This document shows, in pieces, positions 7,064 through 14,984 of a DNA stretch of 41,351 nucleotides. Position numbers and translations under genes: made by a program. The notes under the pieces are model-generated. The model was not told the origin of the DNA. It worked only from the letters and a program-made list of their open reading frames with translations, and did not search any database. Source of the DNA: Gammaproteobacteria bacterium (GTDB lineage: Bacteria; Pseudomonadota; Gammaproteobacteria; Steroidobacterales; JACDCP01); assembly GCA_013817465.1 (NCBI GenBank), contig JACDCP010000002.1, positions 1 through 41,351 of the forward strand, read 5' to 3'. How positions within the stretch are numbered: position 1 is the stretch's first letter; each line of letters begins with the position of its first letter.

Positions 7064-7768
7064 CTATCTACCCGGCTCCAGGGGATACCAGTAGCCGCTG
7101 TTGTTCGGGTCCGCCATCCAGTACACGCCGGACTGATCCACGTAGTAGGTCTGGCCCTGATGGTTGTTGTAAGTGTTTCGCTGCCAGGTATGCGGCAGGG
7201 CTTGCGTCTGGCCATCCGCCGGATTCACATAAGTGCTGTTGCCCATAAGCTGCCGGCCGGCTTCCTGCTGATTCCTGTAATAGCTCTCCTGCTGCTCGTT
7301 CATCGCGGCCTGACGCTGTGCCTGCGCTTCCCGCAGACCGTCATACGCCTGCCTTTCCCGCGCCTGATTCGCCTGCTCGCCCGAACGGTAGGCGGCCATG
7401 CCATCCGATGAGAAGCCGCGCGTCGCGACATAGTAGTAAGCGAAGGTCGGGAAGTCGTAGGGTTGCATGCCGCTCTGGGCTGCCTGCGCCTGGTGCTCGC
7501 GATACGCTGCCTGCACCTGCGGGTCTTGCATCTTCTGTTGGACGATCTGCGCAACCTGCTGGTTGGCGGCCGCGATGCCGGCATCCATTTGCGCCTGCTG
7601 CTGCTGGATGTAGGCCCGCCCGGCAGCGTTCTGCTGCTCGAGCATGGCGTTCCAGTCCTGGCCGGATGCCATCCCCGGCAGGGCAAAGGCGCCGGCCACC
7701 GCGACCAAAGCTGCGGCGGTGCGTACCGGATTGCAACTGCCATGGAAATCAGTTCGGTGCGTTTTCAT
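7064..7768 (-). CDS. exported Gln-rich hypothetical protein
   Basis: This 234-residue protein has an N-terminal signal peptide (basic start, then TAAALVAVAGAFALPGMASG, cleavage near residue 36). The mature part has a long Gln/Ala-rich helical stretch (residues ~40-100) with repeated QQ and QA pairs. It ends in an aromatic, Asn/Tyr-rich region including WQRNTYNNHQGQTYYVDQ and SGYWYPLEPG. The last segment looks like a small beta-structured surface motif. The family is not recognised. GGCAGG precedes the ATG. It is probably periplasmic or outer-membrane associated. Confidence 0.75.
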   Translation of the reverse strand: MKTHRTDFHGSCNPVRTAAALVAVAGAFALPGMASGQDWNAMLEQQNAAGRAYIQQQQAQMDAGIAAANQQVAQIVQQKMQDPQVQAAYREHQAQAAQSGMQPYDFPTFAYYYVATRGFSSDGMAAYRSGEQANQARERQAYDGLREAQAQRQAAMNEQQESYYRNQQEAGRQLMGNSTYVNPADGQTQALPHTWQRNTYNNHQGQTYYVDQSGVYWMADPNNSGYWYPLEPGR

Positions 7769-7883
7769 ACCTGCCTTCCCTTGGGGTGCGTGTTATCTGT
7801 ATAGGCGCAAACCAGTGGGAAAGCGGGACACAGGGATCACGGAAACTCGATCGACCGACGTTGGCGGAGCCGTTCGCAACTGA

Positions 7884-9074
7884 CTATTGCTTTCGCCTGC
7901 CGATAAGCTTGAATACGGAGCCGTTGCGCCTATCGGTCAGGTAGAGTTCGCCCGCTGCGTCTTCACCGAAGGAGCTGATCATAAAGTCGGTGTCACGAAG
8001 CAGGACCCGACTGGCAGGCAATGAGGCCTCCGCGCTGATGCTCCAGATTCGTCCAGAGCAAAAATCGCCGAAGAAGTAGCCGCCGGCCAGGACCGGATAA
8101 GCCGAGCCCCGGTACACATAACCGCCGGTGACCGAACAGCCAGCCGCGTGCGAATACTCCGCGATCGGCATCTGCTTTGCCGTCCGGTCGCAGCCGGATT
8201 GCGGCTTGAAGCACAGTTTACCCTCCATGACGGACCAGCCGAAATTCACGCCGCGGCCTGCCGGATCCGGGCCATTGATTGACCGATTGATTTCTTCCCG
8301 TTCTTCCTGGCCAACGTCACCGATCCAGAGGTCGCCCGTCAGCCGGTCGAACGACCATCGCCACGGATTGCGGAAGCCGAAAGACCAGATCTCATCGGCT
8401 CCGGTGCGGCCGACGAAAGGGTTATCGGCCGGGATCCGGTACCCGCTTGGCGGTGACGTGCCATTCACGTCGATCCGCAGGAGCTTGCCATGCAGCGAGG
8501 ACAAATCCTGGGCGCGATTCTCGGGATCTAACGGCCCGCCGCCGTCACCCATGCCGACATACAGGTAGCCTTCCGGCCCGAATGCGAGCTGGCCGCCGTT
8601 GTGGTTTGCGTATGGCTGGTCGACCCGGAGAACGAGCCTCCGCGGCCCCGTGGCCCGGTCGGGATTACTCGATGAGCGGTTGTATTCGGCAACAATGGTG
8701 TTGCCGGCCAGGTTGGTGTAGTTGACGTAGAATTTTCCGTTCGTCGTGTACTCCGGATGGAAGGCGAGTCCGAGCAGTCCTTGCTCACCGCCGCCGGATA
8801 CTGCTCCGACGAGGTTAAGGAAGGGCACCGGCAGAAGCACGCCGTTCTTCACGATCCGGATCCGGCCGATCTGCTCGACGACGAACAGGCGGCTGTCTCC
8901 GGCATGGGTGACGAGCAGCGGGCTCGTCAGCCCGTCAACGACTTTTTGAAAGCTCAGTCTTACGGCAGTGGGATCGTAGGCTGCCGAGGCGGCACCGCAG
9001 GCGGACAGCATCAGGCCGATGAGAATCACACGCACAAACCCACGGCGACGGGAACATGGACTCATATTTTTCAT
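7884..9074 (-). CDS. PQQ-type sugar dehydrogenase, lipoprotein
   Basis: This 396-residue protein belongs to the glucose/sorbosone dehydrogenase (GSDH/YliI) beta-propeller family. The N-terminus ends in a lipobox (LMLSAC, Cys about residue 26), so it is probably a lipoprotein facing the periplasm. Family motifs are FVVEQIGRIRIVKNG, GGEQGLLGLAFHPEY, NHNGGQLAFGPEGYLYVGMG and DEIWSFGFRNPWRWSFD. Related enzymes oxidise aldose sugars with bound PQQ and Ca2+; the substrate here is unknown. No PQQ synthesis genes are in the window. AGGACA lies about 8 bases before the first ATG. An alternative ATG three codons in is possible. Confidence 0.9.
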   Translation of the reverse strand: MKNMSPCSRRRGFVRVILIGLMLSACGAASAAYDPTAVRLSFQKVVDGLTSPLLVTHAGDSRLFVVEQIGRIRIVKNGVLLPVPFLNLVGAVSGGGEQGLLGLAFHPEYTTNGKFYVNYTNLAGNTIVAEYNRSSSNPDRATGPRRLVLRVDQPYANHNGGQLAFGPEGYLYVGMGDGGGPLDPENRAQDLSSLHGKLLRIDVNGTSPPSGYRIPADNPFVGRTGADEIWSFGFRNPWRWSFDRLTGDLWIGDVGQEEREEINRSINGPDPAGRGVNFGWSVMEGKLCFKPQSGCDRTAKQMPIAEYSHAAGCSVTGGYVYRGSAYPVLAGGYFFGDFCSGRIWSISAEASLPASRVLLRDTDFMISSFGEDAAGELYLTDRRNGSVFKLIGRRKQ

Positions 9075-9234
9075 GGCGACTGTCCTTGTGTGTATCGGCT
9101 TATCGTTTCAAAGCACCAGGCTTGTTTCTGGCGGGGTGATGCCCAGATTCGGCAGCGTAGAATCAGGCTCGATATCAGCGGTGAGATCATAACTGACCGC
9201 TTCGACCGCGGCGTTAGGCGACGGAATGGGGGAG

Positions 9235-9744
9235 TCAGATCGCCGGCGGGGGAACGTCGTAGCGGATGGCCTGCACCTCGACATCGATACTCCCGGCCGG
9301 ACGCTGCCAGGTCACGACGTGGCCGACTTGTGCCCCAACCAACGCGCGCGCCAGCGGCGACGCCCAGCTCACCAGACCGCGAGCAGGATCGGCCTCATCC
9401 TCGCCCACGATGCGATAGGTATACGTGCGGCCGTCGTTTTCGGCCAGTGTGACTGTTGCGCCGAAACCGACCTGGTCGCTCGATTGCCCTTCAGCCGTGA
9501 CGAGTCTGGCGCTGGCGATGCGGGCTTGTAGCCACCGAATGTCGCGTTCAGTCCTCGCGCGTTCCTGCATCTGGCCAACCGTGTTATCGCGCATGTCCGC
9601 GGAGCGACGTTGTGTTTCGTTCAACCGCTGCCGGAGATGTGCAAGCCCCTCTGGCGTGACGTAATTCGGCTGCGAACTGATTGGCAGATCGGGCAGGTCT
9701 TCGGGCGAGTCATTGTCCGGTTCCTTGACGAAGGCGCGGCTCAT
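9235..9744 (-). CDS. GreA/GreB-family elongation factor-like protein
   Basis: This is a 169-residue protein. I chose ATG 9744 (MSRAFVKEPDND), as related GreB-like proteins begin this way, over the longer upstream frame. Residues ~30-90 form the N-terminal coiled coil (PNYVTPEGLAHLRQRLNETQ, then a heptad-like helix pair). Residues ~95-165 form the C-terminal FKBP-like domain (VGFGATVTLAENDGRTYTYR, WASPLARALVGAQVGHVVTW). Gre factors insert the coiled coil into the RNA polymerase secondary channel to cleave backtracked RNA. This one has a proline- and acid-rich N-terminal insert typical of the divergent GreA/GreB subfamily, so its exact role is unsure. Confidence 0.88.
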   Translation of the reverse strand: MSRAFVKEPDNDSPEDLPDLPISSQPNYVTPEGLAHLRQRLNETQRRSADMRDNTVGQMQERARTERDIRWLQARIASARLVTAEGQSSDQVGFGATVTLAENDGRTYTYRIVGEDEADPARGLVSWASPLARALVGAQVGHVVTWQRPAGSIDVEVQAIRYDVPPPAI

Positions 9745-10081
9745 TGGGTACGTTTCCCGTTCAATGGCAACTCTCAGAGCCCGCGCCGGACGAGTAAACA
9801 AGCGTGCGCCGCCAGCGTGTAGATGCGGCGACGAAAGGCGCGACAACTGCCGATGCGAACCAATTTCTTTTTCCCGTCAGCCCTGCTTTGATTCTAGGCG
9901 ATATCCGCACAATTTCCTCCTGCCCGAGCATCACGCATCCCCCGCGAGCTGCTTCCCGGACATGCAGCCGCACGGCCCGGCCTGGACCTTCAGATCGCCA
10001 GGGGCAACGATGATCTGCCGCAGGTACCTGCATCCATGCGAAGATTGATCTATCCGGACGCCTTCCGCGCCGAGGGTCAAA

Positions 10082-10837
10082 ATGTCTGCTGCTCGTCCGG
10101 AACTCGAGTTTCCGTTTCTGTCGTGGCTCGGCGCCGCCGACCCGCGACTCGCCGGTTGGTCGTGGCGACTGATATGGATACCCATCCTGCTGGTGTGCGC
10201 AGACCTCGCCCTGATCGGACTCGATGTCTCCAGGATCTCGTTCGGATTCCCGGTCGGATGGCAGTTTCGCGTCGCCAATGACAGGAGTTATGGGGAGCTC
10301 TTGCAGTACTGCAAAGAGCTGGGGATAGGACTGGCATTCCTCTTGCTGTGCTGGCGACGGCAGTCGGGTATCTATGCTGTCTGGTCGGCGCTTTTTTTGC
10401 TGTTTCTGGCGGACGATGCGCTCAAATTACACGAAGCCGGCGGATCGATTTTCAGCCACAGCTTCGGCGTGGATCCTCGCTGGGGGCTCCGGGCACAGGA
10501 TTTAGGTGAGCTCGCGGTTACAGCGCCCGCGTTCGCCGCCTTCCTTGTGACATTCGTCTGGTTTTATCGAATGGCGGACGGCCGGGCGCGCAGCCTTTCG
10601 CGGGCAATGCTCGTGTTGCTGGCGGGTCTGGTGTTCTTCGGTGTATTCGGCGACATGCTCCATTCCTGGATGTCTTCGCACCGTGAACTGTTCGCGGTAT
10701 TCGAAGATGGTGGGGAGATGCTGGCGATGTCAGCCCTCGCGACCCTTGTTTATTTTGAACTGGTCGGTGCCCCGTGGCGCCGACTCGTTCGCGTTGATGC
10801 GCACAGCTCACTGAAGCATCCGGGGGACTCTCACTAA
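10082..10837 (+). CDS. multi-pass membrane protein, unknown function
   Basis: This 251-residue protein has about six membrane segments: residues ~30-50 (LIWIPILLVCADLALIG), ~78-93, ~97-115, ~145-165 (VTAPAFAAFLVTFVWFY), ~175-195 and ~212-230. A charged loop between helices 3 and 4 carries DDALKLHEAGGSIFSHSFG, with His/Asp/Glu residues that could bind metal. No family is recognised. GAGGG lies 6 bases before ATG 10082. A REP-like repeat begins just after the stop codon. Confidence 0.75.
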   Translation: MSAARPELEFPFLSWLGAADPRLAGWSWRLIWIPILLVCADLALIGLDVSRISFGFPVGWQFRVANDRSYGELLQYCKELGIGLAFLLLCWRRQSGIYAVWSALFLLFLADDALKLHEAGGSIFSHSFGVDPRWGLRAQDLGELAVTAPAFAAFLVTFVWFYRMADGRARSLSRAMLVLLAGLVFFGVFGDMLHSWMSSHRELFAVFEDGGEMLAMSALATLVYFELVGAPWRRLVRVDAHSSLKHPGDSH

Positions 10838-10839
10838 CT

Positions 10840-10865
10840 CGTCGCACCGGTGAAAGTCGGTGTCC
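10840..10865. repeat. REP-like palindromic repeat, copy 1
   Basis: The core reads CACCGGTGAAAGTCGGTG, a stem-loop with complementary CACCG and CGGTG arms around GTGAAAGT. It lies two bases after the stop of the membrane protein gene. A second copy lies at 33246-33271 and matches at 24 of 26 positions. Similar 'CCGGCGAAAGCCGG' elements are common intergenic repeats in proteobacteria. A partially matching reverse half (CGCTTTCGCCCAGATGACG) lies about 35 bases downstream, suggesting a paired element. Confidence 0.7.
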
Positions 10866-10991
10866 CGATCATTCAAGAGTCTGGATTCCGCGCCCGCTTT
10901 CGCCCAGATGACGGCACCGCAACGACGGACCTTTTTTGATCGGAAATTCCTTCGACAGGCAGCAGTGAGGCGGGCATATTGAGCGTCACGC

Positions 10992-11915
10992 ATGTGCGCA
11001 GTGCGTAGTATCCTGTCGGCAAAAGAACCCACTTGGGGGGCTGAGTTGGGCGATTTGCGTTCGCGCCTCACGGTGCATTGCCGGGACGACGCGCTCGGCC
11101 GTTGGACCGTAGCCTGGTGCCGGCCGCGTCCGGCGCTCGAGCCGTATGTGGCGACGCTCTGGTACGGCGAAGGAGAGGTGCGCTACCAGCGCGACCGTAT
11201 CCTGCCGTCGGCGTGCAGCCACCTGCTGATCAATCTCGGTCCCACCCAGTACCTTGTCGAGCCCGGCCCGCCGGAGCGACGAATACCGTTTGTCGATGTG
11301 TGGTATTCGGGCTTGCACCAGATACCGGTCGACACCGAAGCCCCGCTCGGGAACGCTCTGCTCGGCGTGGCCTTGCGCGCAAGCGGCGGTCGGCCATGGC
11401 TGCACACGGACGCCGACTTGCTCGCGAACCGCGTGCTGCCGCTGGCGGACGTCCTCGGCGACGGCGTGCTGGCGCTGCGCGAGCGTCTGCTCGAAGCCCG
11501 CGGCATCGAGGCCCGCTTCGACCTGGTCGAACGCTGGATGGTGACGCGTCTCGACTCGCGCCACCGCGTCCACGCGAGCGTGTGCTCGGCGTTGCAGCGC
11601 ATCGAGAGCTGCGGCGGGAGACTGACCGTCGAGGAGCTGGCCCGGGAGTCGGGCATCAGCCGCAAACGGTTGAGCCGGCTGTTTCGCTGCCAGACCGGGC
11701 TGACGCCGAAGGCCCTCGCTCGCGTGCTTCGCTTCAAGAGTGCGATTGGCCTGCTCACCAAGGTCGAGCGCGTGCCCTGGGTCGAGCTGGCCGCGCATTG
11801 CGGCTATTACGATCAGTCGCACCTGATCCGCGACTTCCGCGCATTCAGCGGCTACGCGCCCGGAGAGTTTCTGCGTCACGCGAGGCCGGACGGCGACAGC
11901 ATGGTAGTGAGGTGA
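10992..11915 (+). CDS. AraC-family transcriptional regulator
   Basis: This 307-residue protein (from ATG 10992) ends in a classical AraC double helix-turn-helix. HTH1 is around LTVEELARESGISRKRLSRL (residues ~208-227). HTH2 is around VPWVELAAHCGYYDQSHLIR, followed by DFRAFSGYAPGEFLR near the end. The N-terminal ~190 residues form a ligand-sensing region with PxCSHLLINLG-like and RPWLHTDADLL segments, similar to the DUF6597-type sensor of AraC proteins. TTG 11045, preceded by a G-run, is an alternative start. The target is unknown; the DUF1761 gene 76 bases downstream is a candidate. Confidence 0.88.
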   Translation: MCAVRSILSAKEPTWGAELGDLRSRLTVHCRDDALGRWTVAWCRPRPALEPYVATLWYGEGEVRYQRDRILPSACSHLLINLGPTQYLVEPGPPERRIPFVDVWYSGLHQIPVDTEAPLGNALLGVALRASGGRPWLHTDADLLANRVLPLADVLGDGVLALRERLLEARGIEARFDLVERWMVTRLDSRHRVHASVCSALQRIESCGGRLTVEELARESGISRKRLSRLFRCQTGLTPKALARVLRFKSAIGLLTKVERVPWVELAAHCGYYDQSHLIRDFRAFSGYAPGEFLRHARPDGDSMVVR

Positions 11916-11990
11916 CATTTTTCCAAGATCGGCGGTCGGCCCGGGTCCATGCTTACGCTGCCCGGACAAAAACCTCGGAGGGGCCGGAGA

Positions 11991-12395
11991 ATGCCTGAAA
12001 TCAATCTGTGGGCCGTGCTCGTGGCGGCGCTGGCGAGCTTCGTGCTCGGCGGCCTGTGGTACTCGCCGGTGCTGTTCGGCAAGGCCTGGCAGCGGGAAAC
12101 GGGACTCACCGACGAGCGCCTGAAAGCAGGCAACATGGGGCTGATCTTCAGCCTGAGCTTCTTGATCAGCCTCGCCGCGGCCTTTGTCTTCGCACTGTTC
12201 CTCGGCCCGCGTCCGTCGCTGGCGCTCGGGCTGGGCGCGGGTGCTTCGGCCGGGCTGTTCTGGGTGGCTGGCAGCTTCGGCATCAACTATCTGTTCGAGC
12301 GCAAGTCGCTCAAGCTGTTCTTTATCAACGGCGGCTATCACGCGCTTCAGTTCACCGCGATCGGACTGATCCTGGCTCTGTGGCCGGATACCTGA
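11991..12395 (+). CDS. DUF1761 membrane protein
   Basis: This 134-residue protein has four membrane helices (residues ~5-25, ~48-68, ~75-98, ~110-130). It begins INLWAVLVAALASFVLGGLWYSPVLFGKAW, the characteristic start of DUF1761, and carries SFGINYLFERKSLKLFFIN and GYHALQF near the end. I chose ATG 11991 because GGAGGGGCCGGAG lies just upstream; an in-frame ATG at 11949 would only add basic residues. The function is unknown. It follows the AraC regulator on the same strand, so co-regulation is possible. Confidence 0.86.
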   Translation: MPEINLWAVLVAALASFVLGGLWYSPVLFGKAWQRETGLTDERLKAGNMGLIFSLSFLISLAAAFVFALFLGPRPSLALGLGAGASAGLFWVAGSFGINYLFERKSLKLFFINGGYHALQFTAIGLILALWPDT

Positions 12396-12594
12396 AAGCG
12401 AAACTGGAGGCGCCCTGAACCCCGGCGTTCCCGACGTTCTGGAACGAGACATGAGAAAAGCGCCGGCTGGCAGGAGATGTGGACGCTGCGCTATCGCCGC
12501 GTGGATGCGCCCGGGCCGCCCGCGACGCCGTAGTCGCAACGAAACCCCGGTCCGCGCGAGCGGGCGGGAGAATCGGACAACCGTTCGGTCGGAC

Positions 12595-12780
12595 CTATCT
12601 GGCGATCAGTCGTTCGAGCTGTCCGGATAGCACGATCCCTGCCGCGACGACGGCGACGACGCCCAGTAAGGCGGGGAACGCGAGATAGATCGAAATTGTC
12701 AGCGCGATGTAGGATGCCGCAAGCGCGGCGAAGGAAAAAAGCTGCAACCCGGCCGGGTTGAATAGTCCGGTCTGAGGCAT
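12595..12780 (-). CDS. small two-helix membrane protein
   Basis: This 61-residue protein starts at ATG 12780, chosen because GGGAGGG lies 6 bases upstream; a longer frame lacks this support. It has two hydrophobic segments, LFSFAALAASYIALTISIYL and LLGVVAVVAAGIVLSG, and a short basic tail (ERLIAR). No family is recognised. It lies between the DUF1761 gene (plus) and a palindromic repeat cluster that separates it from natAB. Confidence 0.65.
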   Translation of the reverse strand: MPQTGLFNPAGLQLFSFAALAASYIALTISIYLAFPALLGVVAVVAAGIVLSGQLERLIAR

Positions 12781-12923
12781 GGTGCACCCTCCCAGCGTGC
12801 ATTGTCCGTGCTTGTTGACCACCCGTATCCCCGGCGGATGTTGGGCTGACTATTTACCATAATCCGGTGGAAATGGCGACCTCGAAAATCGAGCGAACCG
12901 GGAATCGAAAAGGTGCCGCGGAA

Positions 12924-13070
12924 AGGTGTCGGGCACCTAACAGGATGTTGAAAAAGCCATCCATGGCTTTTTCAACGCTGCGATCCGAAAAGTGTGATTT
13001 TCGGATCGCGAGCATTTTCAAGAACTTGCAGTTCTGCTAATTCCTAAAATGGACTAGGTGCCCGGCACCT
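12924..13070. repeat. composite palindromic (REP/MITE-like) element
   Basis: This structured block sits in the gap between the small membrane gene and natB. It is bounded by two related palindromes, AGGTGTCGGGCACCT (12924-12938) and AGGTGCCCGGCACCT (13056-13070). Inside are two strong hairpins. The first is at 12947-12976, with perfect 14-base arms GTTGAAAAAGCCAT and complement around CC. The second is at 12980-13009, with perfect 12-base arms GCGATCCGAAAA and complement around a 6-base loop. No ORF is present. It resembles REP/RAYT-mobilised or MITE elements. It could also terminate natAB transcripts. Confidence 0.75.
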
Positions 13071-13074
13071 GTAT

Positions 13075-14256
13075 TCAGCCGAGGATGCCTTCTCGGCGAT
13101 AGAGGCGAGCCGCAAGCCAGCCGAGCGCCGCGCCGAGCAGCAGCGTGCTGGTGGCCGATACGGCGAACCACAACGGGTCGATCGGCTCGTTCTTGATCAG
13201 GTCCGTCACCAGCAGGTGCTGACTCAGCGAAGGCACGGCCATGAGCGCGAGGCTGGGTTTGAGCGTGAACACGGCCGCGACGATGATGGGCAAGGTCGGC
13301 ACGAGCAGCACCACGCTCAACCAGGTCTGCGCCTCCTTGTAGCTTTTCGTGAATGACGCCACGACGGTCATGAGCGCTGCGCCGAGCGGCACGAAGGGCA
13401 GCAGGACGAAAAACGCGCCGACGGCGACCGCCGGACCGAAGTTCGCGACCATGCCCAGCTCCTTGAGCGGGACGAAGCGCAAGCTCACGGCGAAGGCAAA
13501 CAGAGTCAACGCGAGCGAGAACGCCATGTAGAAGCAGGTCGCCAGAATCTTGCCGACGATCAGGGTCGCGCGTGTCGCCGGCAGCGTCAGCAGGGGCTCG
13601 AGCGAACCGCGCTCGCGTTCGCCTGCGGTAGTATCGATGGCGAGATACATGCCGCCCATGAGCATGGCGAACAGCACGAAATACGTCATCATGCCGAGCA
13701 CCAGCACGGAACGTCCGGCCGGCGTCGAAACGTCGACGTTCTGCAGCGCAAGCGGCTTGACGGTTGTCCAGTCGACGCCGCGTGCCTGCAGGCGCAACAG
13801 GCCGACCTGCGTGCTGTAGGTTTCGAGCAGTGCGCCCGCCCGAACCACGTCCTTGGCTGCCCGGCTGCTGGAGCTGTCCGACACGAGCGCGATGGCAGCG
13901 GGCGCGCCGGCATTCCAGGCCGCGGCAAAACCCTCCGGAATGATCAGCGCGACAGCATGCTCCCCGGCCTTGATGGCCGCCTCGACGCCGGCGCGGTCGT
14001 TGGCTGCCTGCAGTATGTCGGTGCCATTCGCTTTCAGATAAGCGATCAGGTTGGGCGCCTGCTCGGCGCCGAGCACCGGGAGCTCGAGCGGCTCATCGAG
14101 CTCGGCGACGGTTTCGCTGAGCATGAAGCTGATGAGGCCTGCGAATAGCAGAGGTCCGAACAGTGGGCCGAACAGCAGCGCCGAGTACAGCGTGCGGCGG
14201 TCGCGCAGGTTGTCGACGACTTCCTTGCGAAATACCGTCAGCAGAGGCGCCCTCAC
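13075..14256 (-). CDS. natB: ABC-2 type exporter permease (NatB-like)
   Basis: This 393-residue inner-membrane permease starts at GTG 14256, inside the stop of the ATPase gene (GTGA overlap). It has one membrane helix near residues 20-45 (TLYSALLFGPLFGPLLFAGL). A large extracytoplasmic region follows (~50-190), containing VALIIPEGFAAAWN and VSDSSSSRAAKDVV as in NatB/ABC-2_3 proteins. The C-terminal cluster of five or so helices includes the family motif ERERGSLEPLLTLPATR. With NatA it should export an unknown substrate; sodium export is known for Bacillus NatAB but is not shown here. The stop lies five bases from the palindromic repeat block. Confidence 0.86.
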   Translation of the reverse strand: MRAPLLTVFRKEVVDNLRDRRTLYSALLFGPLFGPLLFAGLISFMLSETVAELDEPLELPVLGAEQAPNLIAYLKANGTDILQAANDRAGVEAAIKAGEHAVALIIPEGFAAAWNAGAPAAIALVSDSSSSRAAKDVVRAGALLETYSTQVGLLRLQARGVDWTTVKPLALQNVDVSTPAGRSVLVLGMMTYFVLFAMLMGGMYLAIDTTAGERERGSLEPLLTLPATRATLIVGKILATCFYMAFSLALTLFAFAVSLRFVPLKELGMVANFGPAVAVGAFFVLLPFVPLGAALMTVVASFTKSYKEAQTWLSVVLLVPTLPIIVAAVFTLKPSLALMAVPSLSQHLLVTDLIKNEPIDPLWFAVSATSTLLLGAALGWLAARLYRREGILG

Positions 14257-14984
14257 TCGAGGCCCTCGGCACTGCCGATCGCCTTGACGAAGGCCTCCTC
14301 GAGGTTGGCTTCGCCGGCTTGGGCGCGGATAGCGTCCGGCGTGCCGGAAGCGACGACGCGCCCGTGCGCGATAATGACGATGTCGTCGCAGAGTGCGGCG
14401 ACTTCCTGCATGACATGGCTGGAGAACAGCACACACTTCCCCGCTTCGCGCAGGCGCCGGATCAGCTCGCGCAACGAGCGGGTCGCCATGACGTCCAGGC
14501 CATTGGAGGGCTCGTCGAGCAGCACGTTCTGCGGCTCGTGCACCAGCGCGCGGGCGAGCGCGGTCTTGGTGCGTTGCCCCTGCGAGAATCCCCTGGCGCG
14601 GCGATCGGCGAACTCGCGCAGGTCCAGCAGATCGGCAAGCGCATCGACGCGACTGTCGAGTTCCTGTCCGGAAAGTCCGTGCATGCGCCCGAAATAGGCG
14701 ATGTTTTCGCGCGCCGTGAGGTTCGGATAAAGGCCAGCGCCGTGCGGCAGCACGCCGATGCGGCGCCGTACCTCGAGCGGTGTTTCCGCCGCATCGAAGC
14801 CGTCCACCCGCGCGGAGCCCGCTGCCGGTTCGAGCACCGTGTAGAGGATACGCAGGGTCGTCGACTTGCCGGCGCCATTCGGTCCCAGCAAGCCCGTGAT
14901 GCGCCCGTCGGAAGCCGTGAAGGAAACGCCGTCGAGCGCGCGCACGGCGCCGAACGACTTGCTTAAGGCACGCACCTCTATCAA
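14253..14984 (-). CDS. natA: ABC transporter ATP-binding protein (NatA-like)
   Basis: This 243-residue ATPase starts at TTG 14984, overlapping the stop of the upstream hydrolase gene (TTGA); the longer upstream frame reads inside the hydrolase gene and is not coding. Walker A is GPNGAGKST. The Q-loop region is VLPHGAGLYPNLTAREN, with the usual Gln replaced (LPHGAG), a feature of some NatA/ABC-2 ATPases. The signature is FSQGQRTK, close to the normal LSxGQ. Walker B is NVLLDEPSNGLDV and the switch His is in LFSSHVMQEV. It powers the NatB permease encoded directly downstream with a 4-base overlap. Confidence 0.9.
   Translation of the reverse strand: MIEVRALSKSFGAVRALDGVSFTASDGRITGLLGPNGAGKSTTLRILYTVLEPAAGSARVDGFDAAETPLEVRRRIGVLPHGAGLYPNLTARENIAYFGRMHGLSGQELDSRVDALADLLDLREFADRRARGFSQGQRTKTALARALVHEPQNVLLDEPSNGLDVMATRSLRELIRRLREAGKCVLFSSHVMQEVAALCDDIVIIAHGRVVASGTPDAIRAQAGEANLEEAFVKAIGSAEGLE

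Noticed and set aside
10986..12539. A 517-residue minus-strand frame across the AraC and DUF1761 genes
   Set aside because: It is the antisense shadow of two recognisable genes and has a Gln/Arg/His-rich composition typical of shadows in GC-rich DNA.
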